Shown: piece after piece, positions 25,427 through 34,403 of the stretch
Numbering within the stretch: position 1 is the first letter of the stretch
Layout of the letters: every line of letters begins with the position of its first letter
Assembly: GCA_050184295.1 (NCBI GenBank)
Contig: JBFXAM010000006.1
Span: forward strand, 15,960-79,959
Origin: JBFXAM01 sp050184295
GTDB lineage: Bacteria > Planctomycetota > Phycisphaerae > UBA1845 > Fen-1342
Direction of reading: 5' to 3'
DNA: 64,000 nt
The notes under the pieces: model-generated
The model's input: the letters and a program-made list of their open reading frames with translations, nothing else
Told to the model about the DNA's origin: nothing
Databases searched by the model: none
Made by a program: the position numbers and the translations under genes

Positions 25427-28030
25427 TCAGGGTGCACCGCCGCCCAGATGAACCACGAACGGATCGATGTCGAAGGCGTTGACCGCGCCATCGCCATTCA
25501 AGTCGGCGTTGCGCGCGTCGCACGCGGGATGTGCGGCCGCATATCCCGCCGCGTCGGTCAGCGCCAGGACAAACGCGTCGATGTCGAAGTTGTTCACCGC
25601 GCCGTCGCAGTCCAGATCGCCCGGCGTGCGCAGCCACGTTTCGGCGAATTGCGCGCCGGGCACGTTCCGCAAATCGGGCGCCGGCCCGAGCGCCCCCGCC
25701 GCGCCCACACCCGGCAGCCACTGGTTGCTCGTCCCGCCGTCGGCGCCGGTGATGAACGCCGCGACCCGTACGATTCCCCGCGGCGGCAGGCTCAGCGCCA
25801 GGTCGCTCGCGGGGATGAAGAATTCGAAGCCGCGGGTGGCGCTGGCCGCGTTGGCGGCGCTGCTGGCGGTGACGCCGGCGGCGTTGGTGTTGTCGAGCGC
25901 GACCTGCAATCCGTTGGGGTTTGTGCCGCCGGTGAGAAAGCCGTTGCCGGCATCGACCACGCCGCGCCCGCGATACGTTTTCACGCCCGGCGAGCCGGTA
26001 TCGAGCGTGAGCTGGTCAACGTACAGCGTTCCGCCGAACGCATTCACGAAGAACATGAAGTCGGGCTCGAAGCCGACATCGAATCGCGTGCCGGTCAGCT
26101 CGACAAGCCCGGACGGAGGCGGACCCGCACCCGTCGTGTTCAGGACGCCGTGGCCGCCCGGACGCGTGTCCAGAAGCAGCACCAGTGCGTTCGCATTGGT
26201 CGCGAGATTGCCGCTGATCCCGACGCGCACGCCGTCCGCATCCGCGTCGACGAAAAGCTGGTTCAGCTCATTCTGATTGTCGCCCCACGTCGTCGGCGCG
26301 TCTTGCGTCGCGAGCAGCCCCGCCGCGACAAAGTCCGTCGGGATGTTCAGCCCATCGGCGCGCACGATCGGCGGCGCCGGCGGCGTCAGCGCCGTCTCAA
26401 GCACGAGGTACCCATACGCCGGCAGCGACAGCGGATAGCCGTCCTGATTCTGCGGCGTGATCCGCGCCGCCGCGACACCGGTCAACACATCCACAGCATC
26501 GGCGCCACCCGGCGCCACGCCGAACGCGCCCAGGTTGATCGTGGCGTCGATCGGGTTGCGACTGACGTTGATGGCGACGATCAGCGTCTGCGCAGCGTGA
26601 TGGCGCACAAACGCCCACACCGCCGGGCTTGAGCAGGTGACCGGCAGGTAACTGCCGCGCCGCAGCGCCACGTTCGCCCGCCGCGCGGCGATCAGCGCGC
26701 GATAGCTCTCCAGCAGCGACCCGGCGACGCCTTGCTGCTCCTGAACGCTGCGCCCGTCGTTGTCGCGCGAAACGCGCCCACCATACGCGGCGGCATTGCG
26801 CACAAAGTAGTTGCTCATCGGCGGCCCCGCGACCGCGTTCCACTTGAACGGCTCGCGCATCGGAATATCGCTCGCATCGCTCGGATACGCATTGTTCTTC
26901 ACGCCGCGCATCCCGATTTCGTCGCCGTAGTAGAGGATCGGCGGAAAGGGCTGGGTGAGGAGCACCGCGGCGGCGGCGCGGCCCTTGGCGAAGTTGTCGC
27001 CGATCGCGCTCGCCAGCCGGTCGACGTCGTGGTCGCCGATGATGGCGAGGAACGTGCCGGCCGGCGGTTCGGCGGCAACCGTCTGCGCCATCGACGAATA
27101 GAGCCGCGTCGCCAGCTCGCCGGTCAGCGCCTCGCGGGCGGCGAATTCGAAAGGCTTGGTCATTGCGGCGTCGAAAGGCGGAACGAGCGTGTTGCCATAC
27201 AGCCCCCAGTCCGCCTGCTCGCAGAAGATGAACGTGCTGGGACGCGCCGCGACGAGTGCGGCCTTCCACGGCGTCCAGAAGTCGTCGAGGTTGTAGCCCC
27301 AGCCATCCGGGCCGCTGCCGTATTGCACCCAGACGTGATCGAGGCGATAGCCGTCCACGCCATCGGAAAAATCGCCGTCATGGTTGGGATCGAGCCAGCG
27401 GACTCCCCATTGCGTGACCAGGTCGCGCGCGGCGGCGGTGCGCAGATCCCAATGAATAAAGCCTACCGATGCGCCGTTCCAGGTTGTATAGGTCGAGCCC
27501 AGATAGGCGGTGTTGGCGCCGTTCGTGAATGCGAGCCACGTGTCGTAGGGACTGGCCGGGTTTCCGAACGCACTCTGAAAGTAAATCGAATTGTGGCTGA
27601 TGCCATAGCAGACGAAGTCGACAAACACCTTGATGCCGCGCGCGTGCGCCTGCTGCACAAACGAGCGCCAGCCGGCCTCGTCTCCGAACGATGCGTTGAG
27701 TTGATCCGCCGGTCCGTGCTGGTAGCCGTGATACGCCGGCGACGGGAAGATGGGGTTCATCCAGATCGCGGTGACGCCGAGTTGCTCCAAATAGTCGAGC
27801 GACGTCGCCATCCCCCCGAAGTCGCCATAACGATACGCGTCGCTGTCGCTGTCGCGCCACGCGATCGGCATGAAGTGATAGAACACCTCGTCCGCCACGT
27901 CGCCGACGGGTTGCGCGACACCCGCCGCCTCGAGCGCCAATACCAGCATCGTCGCCGCCAGAATCCGGCTGCGGCGCGCCGACGCACGACCCGGAGCGCG
28001 GCCGTGGGACTTGGCCTGCGTCTCGTGCAT
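25427..28030 (-). CDS. Secreted GH13 alpha-amylase-like protein with dockerin-like C-terminus
   Basis: 867 aa. Signal peptide near residues 21-40. GH13 barrel motifs in order: region I VDFVCYGISH (Asp138, His146), region II GYRLDH with nucleophile Asp231, region III FIFCEQAD with acid/base Glu271, and region IV IIGDHDVDR with Asp335. Region I is unusual (the common NH is missing, but the terminal His aligns). A beta domain closes the enzyme, a large beta-rich module follows (residues about 620-800), then two dockerin-like loops (DLDCDGAVNNFDIDAFV, DLNGDGAVNAFDIDPFV). It would cleave external alpha-glucans. ATG 28030 has GGAGGAG 6 nt upstream; a longer frame to 28276 is unlikely. Confidence 0.92.
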   Translation of the reverse strand: MHETQAKSHGRAPGRASARRSRILAATMLVLALEAAGVAQPVGDVADEVFYHFMPIAWRDSDSDAYRYGDFGGMATSLDYLEQLGVTAIWMNPIFPSPAYHGYQHGPADQLNASFGDEAGWRSFVQQAHARGIKVFVDFVCYGISHNSIYFQSAFGNPASPYDTWLAFTNGANTAYLGSTYTTWNGASVGFIHWDLRTAAARDLVTQWGVRWLDPNHDGDFSDGVDGYRLDHVWVQYGSGPDGWGYNLDDFWTPWKAALVAARPSTFIFCEQADWGLYGNTLVPPFDAAMTKPFEFAAREALTGELATRLYSSMAQTVAAEPPAGTFLAIIGDHDVDRLASAIGDNFAKGRAAAAVLLTQPFPPILYYGDEIGMRGVKNNAYPSDASDIPMREPFKWNAVAGPPMSNYFVRNAAAYGGRVSRDNDGRSVQEQQGVAGSLLESYRALIAARRANVALRRGSYLPVTCSSPAVWAFVRHHAAQTLIVAINVSRNPIDATINLGAFGVAPGGADAVDVLTGVAAARITPQNQDGYPLSLPAYGYLVLETALTPPAPPIVRADGLNIPTDFVAAGLLATQDAPTTWGDNQNELNQLFVDADADGVRVGISGNLATNANALVLLLDTRPGGHGVLNTTGAGPPPSGLVELTGTRFDVGFEPDFMFFVNAFGGTLYVDQLTLDTGSPGVKTYRGRGVVDAGNGFLTGGTNPNGLQVALDNTNAAGVTASSAANAASATRGFEFFIPASDLALSLPPRGIVRVAAFITGADGGTSNQWLPGVGAAGALGPAPDLRNVPGAQFAETWLRTPGDLDCDGAVNNFDIDAFVLALTDAAGYAAAHPACDARNADLNGDGAVNAFDIDPFVVHLGGGAP

Positions 28031-28120
28031 TCTGGCTCCTCCGCGCGCGCCACGCGCGCATCTTGCGCCGCCACGCCGCCCCCGCCTGCGGAACAACCCG
28101 CCGCCAGACGATAGAGGTTC

Positions 28121-28126
28121 AGTATA
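28121..28126 (-). promoter_or_regulatory. Candidate -10 box for the GH13 gene
   Basis: TATACT on the minus strand, about 90 nt before the GH13 start. No good -35 match. Confidence 0.4.
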
Positions 28127-28206
28127 GCGGCGGCGTGCCGGCGCAACGGCCCGGAGCGAAGCCGCCACCGACCGCGAACACAGATAGCGCGTGTCTCCAA
28201 AAAGGC

Positions 28207-28234
28207 TTGGCAACGCGGACTTGGCCGGTACAAT
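28207..28234 (+). promoter_or_regulatory. Sigma70-type promoter for the esterase gene
   Basis: TTGGCA (28207-28212) and TACAAT (28229-28234) with 16-nt spacing, each five of six to consensus. It is among the best -35/-10 pairs I saw. The transcript would have a 5' leader of about 150 nt if translation starts at 28392. Confidence 0.55.
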
Positions 28235-28391
28235 CACCCCGGCTGAGTCAACCCGTTCGCTGGGCCCGGTCGTCATGGAGGACGAACCCTGCGGAGCGCG
28301 GCCGCAAGACCGATGACCGACCCGGGGCCTGCGGGCCTCAACGTCGTGCGATTCCTTACGCCCCTGAGGATCGCGTTGGTCTGATCAACGA

Positions 28392-30080
28392 GTGGCAGCG
28401 GTCGGATGCAGCCGCCGACCACTGAGGTACCCCAGCTTGACATCCCTGCTCCGTGCACCCGCAGCGGTGCGGCACTGTTTCGCGACGCATCGGGGCTCCA
28501 GCGAGCCCCGCCACGGCGCGATCCGTTGCGCGGCGTTCGCCGCCGTGCTGTTCCTCCTCGGCGGCACCTTCGGCTGCGCGGTGCCACAGCCGCGCGGTGA
28601 CGGGAAGCTGTCGTATCTCGCGGAGCCTTCGACCCGCCGAAACTACTTCCTCTATCTGCCGCGTGACTACGTCCGTTCCGACGCCGCGGCGCTCCGCGCA
28701 CGCCGCTGGCCGACGGTCGTTTCGTTCCATGGCATGAAGCCGTTCGACACCGCGCCTGCCCAGGCCCGCGAGTGGCAGCAGGAGGCGGATCGTTATGGGT
28801 TCGTGGTCGTGGCGCCCGAGCTGCGCGCCCCCGACGTGCTCGCCGAGTTCCCCGTGCGCACCGTGCATCCCGCGTTCCGATCCGACGAAGATGCAACGCT
28901 CAAAATCCTCAGCCACGTGTTCGCGACCACCGCGGCCGATCCCACCAACGTGCTCGCCACAAGCTGGTCTTCCGGCGGATACATGGCCCACTACATGGTC
29001 AACCGCCACCCCGACGTGTTTACCGCGCTCGCCGTGCGCCAGTCCAACTTTTCGTCCTCGGTGCTCGACTCGGCGATGGCGACCCGCTCTGCCGGCCACC
29101 CGATCATGATCTTCAACACCCAGAACGACTTCGCGATCTGCCGACGCGAATCGGAAGAAGCCGTCCAGTGGTACACCCGGCACGGCTTTCGCAACATGGG
29201 CTGGCTGATCATTAAGAACCTTGGGCACGAGCGCACGCCCGACCTGGCGGCGGACTTCTTCAGCAAGGTCTCCGGCGTGCGGCCCAATCGCCCGGCCAAC
29301 GTCCTCGTGCAGCGTCAGGCGATCGACGGCAATGCCGCCGGCCTTGCGATGCTGACCGGCGGCAGCTTCGCCTCGACGCCCGCCGTCGCGCGCAACGAGC
29401 CGCGCACTGCGGCGCTGCCGGCCGCGCCCGCCCCCGACGTGTCGCGCGCCGCGACGCCTCAGTACTACTCACCCGACGCCGCAGGATCGAGCGCGAGCGC
29501 CGCGGGGACGCCTCGCAATACACCGCCAAACTACGGAGCGCCGACGCCCGCACGCGGCACGCCATCACGCAGCAGCGACTATCTCGGCGTCGTCGTGCAA
29601 CGTGTCCCAAGCGATACGTCCTATGCCGCGCCGCCCGGCATCATGAATGCCGCCGCCGGCTCGCCGCTGGCGCAGCACGCCCCGCCCGTGACCTACGCCC
29701 CCGCGGCTTCCTCGCCGCTGGCGCAGACCGCGCCGCGCGCGGCGCCGCCCGTCACCGCGAGCCGCGGCCCGTCGCCGCGCGGCGATCGCGAACCCAACGC
29801 GCTGAGCATTCGCGTGTCGAGCGCGATCGGCATTGATCCGCTCGCGCTCTCGTTCTCCGCCGACTGCCCCAGCGACTGGCAGCGCAACGCCGACTTCCTC
29901 TGGACGCTCAACGGCCAGCCCATCGGCAGCAGCGTCAACGGGCAGCGCACCATCACCGAGCCCGGCGAACACACGCTCGGCGTCCTCGTCGTCACCCACG
30001 ACGGCAAGGAGTATCGCGCCGCGCGCATGATCCGCGTGTTGTCGCGCGGCAGCGCGGGGTTGGTCGGCAGCGGAACGTGA
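28392..30080 (+). CDS. Exported alpha/beta-hydrolase (esterase/depolymerase-like) with PKD-like C-terminus
   Basis: 562 aa from a GTG at 28392; the true start is unsure and a GTG at 28470 is possible. A hydrophobic segment ending FLLGGTFGC suggests a lipoprotein. Residues about 90-310 look like a PHB-depolymerase/Esterase-D-type hydrolase: WPTVVSFHGMKPFDT (oxyanion), nucleophile Ser193 in SWSSGG (the usual GxSxG with Ser in first place), Asp in FNTQNDFAI and His in NLGHERTPD. A low-complexity Ala/Pro/Ser segment (about 320-460) follows, then a PKD/Ig-like domain (FLWTLNGQPIG). The substrate is unknown; an extracellular polyester or feruloyl-type ester is possible. Confidence 0.75.
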   Translation: MAAVGCSRRPLRYPSLTSLLRAPAAVRHCFATHRGSSEPRHGAIRCAAFAAVLFLLGGTFGCAVPQPRGDGKLSYLAEPSTRRNYFLYLPRDYVRSDAAALRARRWPTVVSFHGMKPFDTAPAQAREWQQEADRYGFVVVAPELRAPDVLAEFPVRTVHPAFRSDEDATLKILSHVFATTAADPTNVLATSWSSGGYMAHYMVNRHPDVFTALAVRQSNFSSSVLDSAMATRSAGHPIMIFNTQNDFAICRRESEEAVQWYTRHGFRNMGWLIIKNLGHERTPDLAADFFSKVSGVRPNRPANVLVQRQAIDGNAAGLAMLTGGSFASTPAVARNEPRTAALPAAPAPDVSRAATPQYYSPDAAGSSASAAGTPRNTPPNYGAPTPARGTPSRSSDYLGVVVQRVPSDTSYAAPPGIMNAAAGSPLAQHAPPVTYAPAASSPLAQTAPRAAPPVTASRGPSPRGDREPNALSIRVSSAIGIDPLALSFSADCPSDWQRNADFLWTLNGQPIGSSVNGQRTITEPGEHTLGVLVVTHDGKEYRAARMIRVLSRGSAGLVGSGT

Positions 30081-30113
30081 CGCGCGCCACGCGTCGTCGA
30101 ACGACAGGCCGCA

Positions 30114-30119
30114 TATACT
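30114..30119 (+). promoter_or_regulatory. Candidate -10 box for the 494-aa gene
   Basis: TATACT, 34 nt after the esterase stop and about 110 nt before the start used for the next gene. No -35 match. Confidence 0.35.
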
Positions 30120-30226
30120 ATGGTTCGTCGAGGATTTCCGGGATGAACCCATGAGCCAGCTCTGCGACCCCGCGACGCCCTGCTGACGTTCAGAAAGAGT
30201 GACCGTTAGCGCAGGCATGTGTCAGA

Positions 30227-31711
30227 TTGTCCCTGGTTCGCCTGGCTCCGTCATGGTCGTGCCCCATGCCGATTCCGATAGGCCGCATTCTGCACTTGGC
30301 GCTTGCGTACGGACCGTACGCGGAGCAGCCGAATGTGACGGATCCGCCCGAAGAACTCCGGCTGATGCTGGAATACCGCGCCGCGATCCAAACGGCGCAA
30401 GTCGACTCGACGACCGCCACCTTTGATCTCAAGCCGGGCCAAACGTTGATTCGCCGCTATAGTCATCGCTGCGCCCCGCGGCGGGTGCTCATGACGCATC
30501 GCGGCAACGAACACGGCATCGTTCTCCCCGGGCCCGATCGGAATTCTGTTCCGCCAACACGTCAGACGCCGCTGCATTATCTCTATCGTGACGGGGAGGT
30601 ATGGACCCATCAGGAAGAGGATCCGATCGCCGAGTATCTCCGCACCGACGGCTATGTCTGGGACGCGCGCATGATCGGTCTGTCAGCCTCTCGGCACACA
30701 GGCAATGACATCCACAGGACCGTTCTGGGTCTGACAGACCGCGCGGAGCCGCCGCGGAAATACTCGGTGCGCACAGAGGGTAACCTGCGCGTCGTGACCG
30801 CCGAGCGCGAAAACGAACGGATCGAGTGGTGGCTGCATCCCAAGTGCGGTTTTCAGCCTGTGCGGGTCGCCTACTATGACAATGACAGGCTCTCCAGGGA
30901 GACCCGCAGCGACCTGTATGAAATGGACGGATATTGGTTCCCGCGCGCAGTGCACGAGTACAATTCGCGCTATCGCGACGGAACGGAACCCGCTTACTCA
31001 ATCACGGTCGCGTCGGCCGAGTTCAACCACCCGGATCACCCGCGCGAGTTCACCCCCGCCGATATCGGCATCGGCGTCGACACCACCCACGTCATGCTCA
31101 AAGACCTCGCTGGGCGCGTCCTCGAAATCGGCGTCTACAACGGCGACGGGTTCCGCACGCACGATGAGCGGGCGGTCGAGCGCGGCATCGTTCCCGCGTC
31201 GGCGACGCAGCCCGCCGTCTCGGCAAGCGGAACCCATGCACAATCCCCGCGCGCGTCGACCCCGGCCCGACTAACTCTACCAGCGTGGGAATCCGCCTGG
31301 CGGAAGTACACGCGCGAGTTCATCGAGCGTTGCCAGCTCACCGACGATCAGGCCCAGAAGGCGTGGAGCATCTGCGCTGACTGCGAGAAACGGGCCCAGG
31401 CGTATGTCGAGCGCCACAAGGCGAAATTCGACGATCTCGATCGCCGGGCGGCGGCGCTGCGGACCACTACTTCCCCGGCCGCTGAAACAACCGCGGCGCG
31501 GCCGAACGCGTCGGCGTCGGCCGAGAAGGCTTCCGGCGCAGCCGGCGGGCCTTTGGACACCGCCACGCGGCAGAAGCTCGCCGCGGACCGCGCCCGACTG
31601 CTCGAACCGATCAACGAGATTTTCGAGCGCCAGCTCAAGCCGCGACTCGACGCGCTGCTGACGCGCGCCCAGCGCGCGGCGACTCAGCCCGCGCACAACG
31701 ACGACAAGTAA
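30227..31711 (+). CDS. Protein of unknown function, beta-rich with helical C-terminus
   Basis: 494 aa if read from TTG at 30227; ATG at 30266 is an alternative, and an in-frame stop at 30200 bounds it. I do not recognise the family. Residues about 60-330 are beta-rich with the look of an outer-membrane-lipoprotein-sorting (LolA/MucB-like) fold: EWWLHPKCGFQPVRVAYYDN and SDLYEMDGYWFPRAVHEYNS. The last 140 residues are helical and charged (FIERCQLTDDQAQKAW, KRAQAYVERHKAKFDDLDRR, INEIFERQLKPRLDALL), resembling Spy/periplasmic-adaptor helices. No clear signal peptide. Its N-terminus is poorly defined and could contain an error or frameshift. Confidence that this is a gene is good; its role is unknown. 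Confidence 0.6.
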   Translation: MSLVRLAPSWSCPMPIPIGRILHLALAYGPYAEQPNVTDPPEELRLMLEYRAAIQTAQVDSTTATFDLKPGQTLIRRYSHRCAPRRVLMTHRGNEHGIVLPGPDRNSVPPTRQTPLHYLYRDGEVWTHQEEDPIAEYLRTDGYVWDARMIGLSASRHTGNDIHRTVLGLTDRAEPPRKYSVRTEGNLRVVTAERENERIEWWLHPKCGFQPVRVAYYDNDRLSRETRSDLYEMDGYWFPRAVHEYNSRYRDGTEPAYSITVASAEFNHPDHPREFTPADIGIGVDTTHVMLKDLAGRVLEIGVYNGDGFRTHDERAVERGIVPASATQPAVSASGTHAQSPRASTPARLTLPAWESAWRKYTREFIERCQLTDDQAQKAWSICADCEKRAQAYVERHKAKFDDLDRRAAALRTTTSPAAETTAARPNASASAEKASGAAGGPLDTATRQKLAADRARLLEPINEIFERQLKPRLDALLTRAQRAATQPAHNDDK

Positions 31712-31980
31712 CCCGCGCGAGCATCGCCGGTCCGCGGGCCGCCGTCTCACACGCGGGCTTCGGCCCGTCGATGCGGCGCTCCCGTCGCCGGGTTCGGGGC
31801 TGGGCTCACGCCCGGCCCGTCTGGCACCCCTCCGCCGACACGCCTAATCCGCGACGTGCTCGCCGCCGCCGGCCAGCCGTCCGCGCCCGCCGTGCGTCTT
31901 CCTGCACGGAGACCCATGACTCGACCCGCCGGCGACGAGAGGTTCGGCCGACCGGCGATCGGCTTTCGCAGGAGACCGCC

Positions 31981-32895
31981 ATGCGTCGCGTATCCGCCAA
32001 TCTGTTGCTGGTTTGCCTCGGCGTTTCATTCAGCACCTCGCCGGCGCATGCCGCCGACGCGGTCCTCACCGTCGCGCCGTCGCGCCCCGGTGTGGTCACC
32101 GTTGAGGTTCAGGGCGCGCCTGGGCCGGTCGTCGGCGTGCCCATCGCCCTGCCGCAGGCGATGAGCGCGACTCAGAAGCGCGACACGATCGTGCAGCGGC
32201 TCGGCGCCGCGCTCCCGCCGCCCTACCACGTTGTCGCCGAGGGCGCCGCGAGTTTCCGCGTCACGGGGCTGGCGGCGGGCCAGTCGGTGGCCCTCCACAT
32301 CGGCACAACGTGCGAACGCAACGACCGAATCGTGACGGCCACGGCGGCGCTGGCGGAGATTCGATTCCAGGGCGTGTTTGAGCCGTTCGACGGGAACAGC
32401 GCGCCTGCGATCTTCACCGCCGGCATCGTCACGGACGTCGGCGAGTTGACGGCGCAGGTCTCCGCGCAGGAGCTCAGCTTCCAGACCGACGGCCCGATCA
32501 TCTGCCAGGCGCTCTTTCAGCGCCTCGCTCCTCGGGCGCCCCAGTATGGAACCCAGATCAACTATGCGGGCGACCGCCTCGAAGTCTACTTCGATCCCGC
32601 CTACTCCGTCAGCACGGGCGGCATCACGTTCGGCACCTCGTCTCCCTCGCAAGGCGCCGCCGGCGCCGTCCAGCAGCGTGAGCAGCAGCCGCCGGACACG
32701 CGCGGCGACATGAACTGCGACGACGTGCTCGACAACTTCGACATCGACGCATTCATCGCCGCCCTCATCAATCCGCCGGCGTATGCGATCCTCTATCCGG
32801 GCTGCGACCGCAACCGCGCCGACGCGAACGGCGACGGCGTCGTCGACAATTTCGACATCGACCCGTTCGTGGCGCTGCTCACCGGCGGACGATGA
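31981..32895 (+). CDS. Secreted protein with dockerin-like C-terminus
   Basis: 304 aa. ATG at 31981 with AGGAGA 7 nt upstream; the reading frame continues upstream but has no start support. Signal peptide: LLLVCLGVSFSTSPAHA. The central 200 residues form a beta-rich domain I cannot assign (AAGQSVALHIGT, YHVVAEGAASFRVTGL). The end is a two-loop dockerin-like module (DMNCDDVLDNFDIDAFI, DANGDGVVDNFDIDPFV) with the same Cys pair as the other such proteins here, though Gly is replaced by Asp in the first loop. A terminator-like hairpin follows about 100 nt after the stop. Confidence 0.75.
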   Translation: MRRVSANLLLVCLGVSFSTSPAHAADAVLTVAPSRPGVVTVEVQGAPGPVVGVPIALPQAMSATQKRDTIVQRLGAALPPPYHVVAEGAASFRVTGLAAGQSVALHIGTTCERNDRIVTATAALAEIRFQGVFEPFDGNSAPAIFTAGIVTDVGELTAQVSAQELSFQTDGPIICQALFQRLAPRAPQYGTQINYAGDRLEVYFDPAYSVSTGGITFGTSSPSQGAAGAVQQREQQPPDTRGDMNCDDVLDNFDIDAFIAALINPPAYAILYPGCDRNRADANGDGVVDNFDIDPFVALLTGGR

Positions 32896-32992
32896 TTCAG
32901 CGGCCGCGCGGCGCGATGTGCGAAGTGTGACCCCGCACGCCCGCGGTCGATCCACTTGGTGTGGCAGGTCTCTGCCATCACGGCTCGGTGCG

Positions 32993-33024
32993 GCGGCTCG
33001 ACCGTCGCCCGGGCCGCGTTTTTT
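32993..33024 (+). terminator. Candidate intrinsic terminator, upstream of trpB
   Basis: Arms gcggctc (32993-32999) and gggccgc (33011-33017) pair over 7 bp with one G-T, followed after one base by six T (33019-33024). The same bases overlap an alternative 9-bp perfect hairpin, ccgtcgccc (33002-33010) with gggcgacgg (33025-33033). It probably ends the dockerin-protein transcript. Confidence 0.55.
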
Positions 33025-33042
33025 GGGCGACGGGAGCGACGA

Positions 33043-33048
33043 TAGAAT
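33043..33048 (+). promoter_or_regulatory. Candidate -10 box for trpB
   Basis: TAGAAT, 57 nt before the trpB ATG and just after the terminator-like hairpin. No good -35. Confidence 0.35.
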
Positions 33049-33104
33049 GAGCCCAGCCGCACGCCGGGCCGGCGGCGCCCCCGACACCGACCACGAGACG
33101 CAGC

Positions 33105-34307
33105 ATGACCCCGATCGACGCCCCGCAGCCCGCCGGACGCTTCGGCCCGTTTGGCGGGCAGTATGTTCCCGAAGTGCTGATGGGCGCGATCCACGAGCTC
33201 GACGAGGAATTCGAACGAGCGCGGCGCGACGCGGCGTTCTGGAGCGAGCTGGATCACTACCGTCGCACTTACGCGGGCCGCCCGACGCCGCTCACCTTCG
33301 CGCGGCGATTGACGGCTGACGCGGGCGGCGCGGCGATCCATCTCAAGCGCGAGGATCTGAGCCACACGGGCTCGCACAAGATCAACAACACGCTCGGGCA
33401 GGCGCTGCTTACGCTCCGCATGGGAAAGCGGCGCGTCATCGCGGAGACCGGCGCGGGACAGCACGGCGTCGCGACCGCGACGGCGTGTGCGATGCTGGGG
33501 CTCGAGTGCGTCGTTTACATGGGCGCGGAAGATGTTCGCCGCCAGGCGCTGAACGTGTACCGGATGCGGTTGATGGGCGCCACCGTCGTACCGGTCGAGA
33601 GTGGACAGCGCACCCTGAAAGACGCGATCAATGCGGCGATGCGCGATTGGATGGGCAGCGTCGGGCATACCCATTACATCATCGGGAGCGTGATGGGCCC
33701 GCACCCGTTTCCCACGATCGTGCGCGAATTCCAAAGCGTCATTGGGCAGGAAGCGCGGCGACAGTGCCTTGAGCAGCTCGGGCGGCTGCCCGACGTGGTC
33801 GTCGCGTGCGTCGGGGGCGGCAGCAACGCGGCGGGCATCTTCCATCCCTTCGTCGAAGATCGCGACGTGCGCCTCGTCGGCGTGGAGGCCGGCGGCGAAG
33901 GCCTCGACGGACACCGCCACGCCGCCACGCTCGCGCGCGGCCGGCCCGGCGTGCTGCACGGCATGATGACCATCGTTTTGCAGGACGACGACGGTCAGAC
34001 GCTGCCCGTGCATTCCGTTTCCGCCGGGCTCGACTATCCGGGCGTCGGGCCGGAACACGCGTACTGGAAGGAAACCCGCCGCGTCGAATACGTCGCCGTC
34101 AGCGATCGCGACGCGCTCGGCGCCTTCGCGCGCCTCTCGCGGCTCGAGGGCATCATCCCCGCGCTCGAAACCGCGCATGCCGTCGCCCACGCCGCCGCCC
34201 TCGCCGCTTCGATCTCGCGCGACCGCGTGGTGCTCATCAATCTAAGCGGCCGCGGCGACAAGGACTGCGTCGAGGCGGCGCGGCTGACGGGCACGGCGCT
34301 GACCTGA
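33105..34307 (+). CDS. trpB: Tryptophan synthase beta subunit
   Basis: 400 aa, normal for TrpB1. The PLP enzyme joins indole and serine to make tryptophan. Signatures: FGGQYVPEVL near the N-terminus, catalytic PLP Lys92 in LSHTGSHKINN, AETGAGQHGVATATA, the glycine-rich phosphate-binding CVGGGSNAAG, and SGRGDKD near the end. trpA, which usually follows trpB directly, is not here: the next gene is a metallo-beta-lactamase-fold protein. The partner subunit must be encoded elsewhere, or this protein works alone. No T-box was found upstream. All catalytic residues seen are intact. Confidence 0.96.
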   Translation: MTPIDAPQPAGRFGPFGGQYVPEVLMGAIHELDEEFERARRDAAFWSELDHYRRTYAGRPTPLTFARRLTADAGGAAIHLKREDLSHTGSHKINNTLGQALLTLRMGKRRVIAETGAGQHGVATATACAMLGLECVVYMGAEDVRRQALNVYRMRLMGATVVPVESGQRTLKDAINAAMRDWMGSVGHTHYIIGSVMGPHPFPTIVREFQSVIGQEARRQCLEQLGRLPDVVVACVGGGSNAAGIFHPFVEDRDVRLVGVEAGGEGLDGHRHAATLARGRPGVLHGMMTIVLQDDDGQTLPVHSVSAGLDYPGVGPEHAYWKETRRVEYVAVSDRDALGAFARLSRLEGIIPALETAHAVAHAAALAASISRDRVVLINLSGRGDKDCVEAARLTGTALT

Positions 34308-34369
34308 ATCGGCGCTCATGATTGGGTGCAAAGCAGCGCGTCGCACTAGGGCGACAGCGCGGGATCAGC

Positions 34370-34375
34370 TACCAT
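34370..34375 (+). promoter_or_regulatory. Candidate -10 box for the beta-CASP nuclease gene
   Basis: TACCAT, 28 nt before the ATG at 34404, with an AGGAG ribosome site between. Confidence 0.3.
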
Positions 34376-34403
34376 CCGCACGCGAAGCCAGGAGCCCCGC
34401 ACG

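Larger units (their letters stand above)
28031..28391. other. 361-nt divergent intergenic region
   Basis: No gene is seen. It separates the GH13 gene (minus) from the esterase gene (plus) and carries promoter-like elements for both: TATACT on the minus strand at 28121-28126 and a -35/-10 pair on the plus strand at 28207-28234. Confidence 0.55.

Noticed and set aside
30151..30186. Short open frame (MSQLCDPATPC) downstream of TATACT that could be a leader peptide
   Set aside because: No ribosome site of quality, not in frame with the next gene, no amino-acid enrichment expected for an attenuator.
30200..30270. Frameshift in the 5' part of the 494-aa gene
   Set aside because: No conserved N-terminus is known to me for comparison, so a frameshift cannot be told from a weak start codon.
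32951..33024. Possible T-box or tryptophan riboswitch before trpB
   Set aside because: No T-box core sequence or Stem-I pattern is visible; only a terminator and a competing hairpin can be supported.
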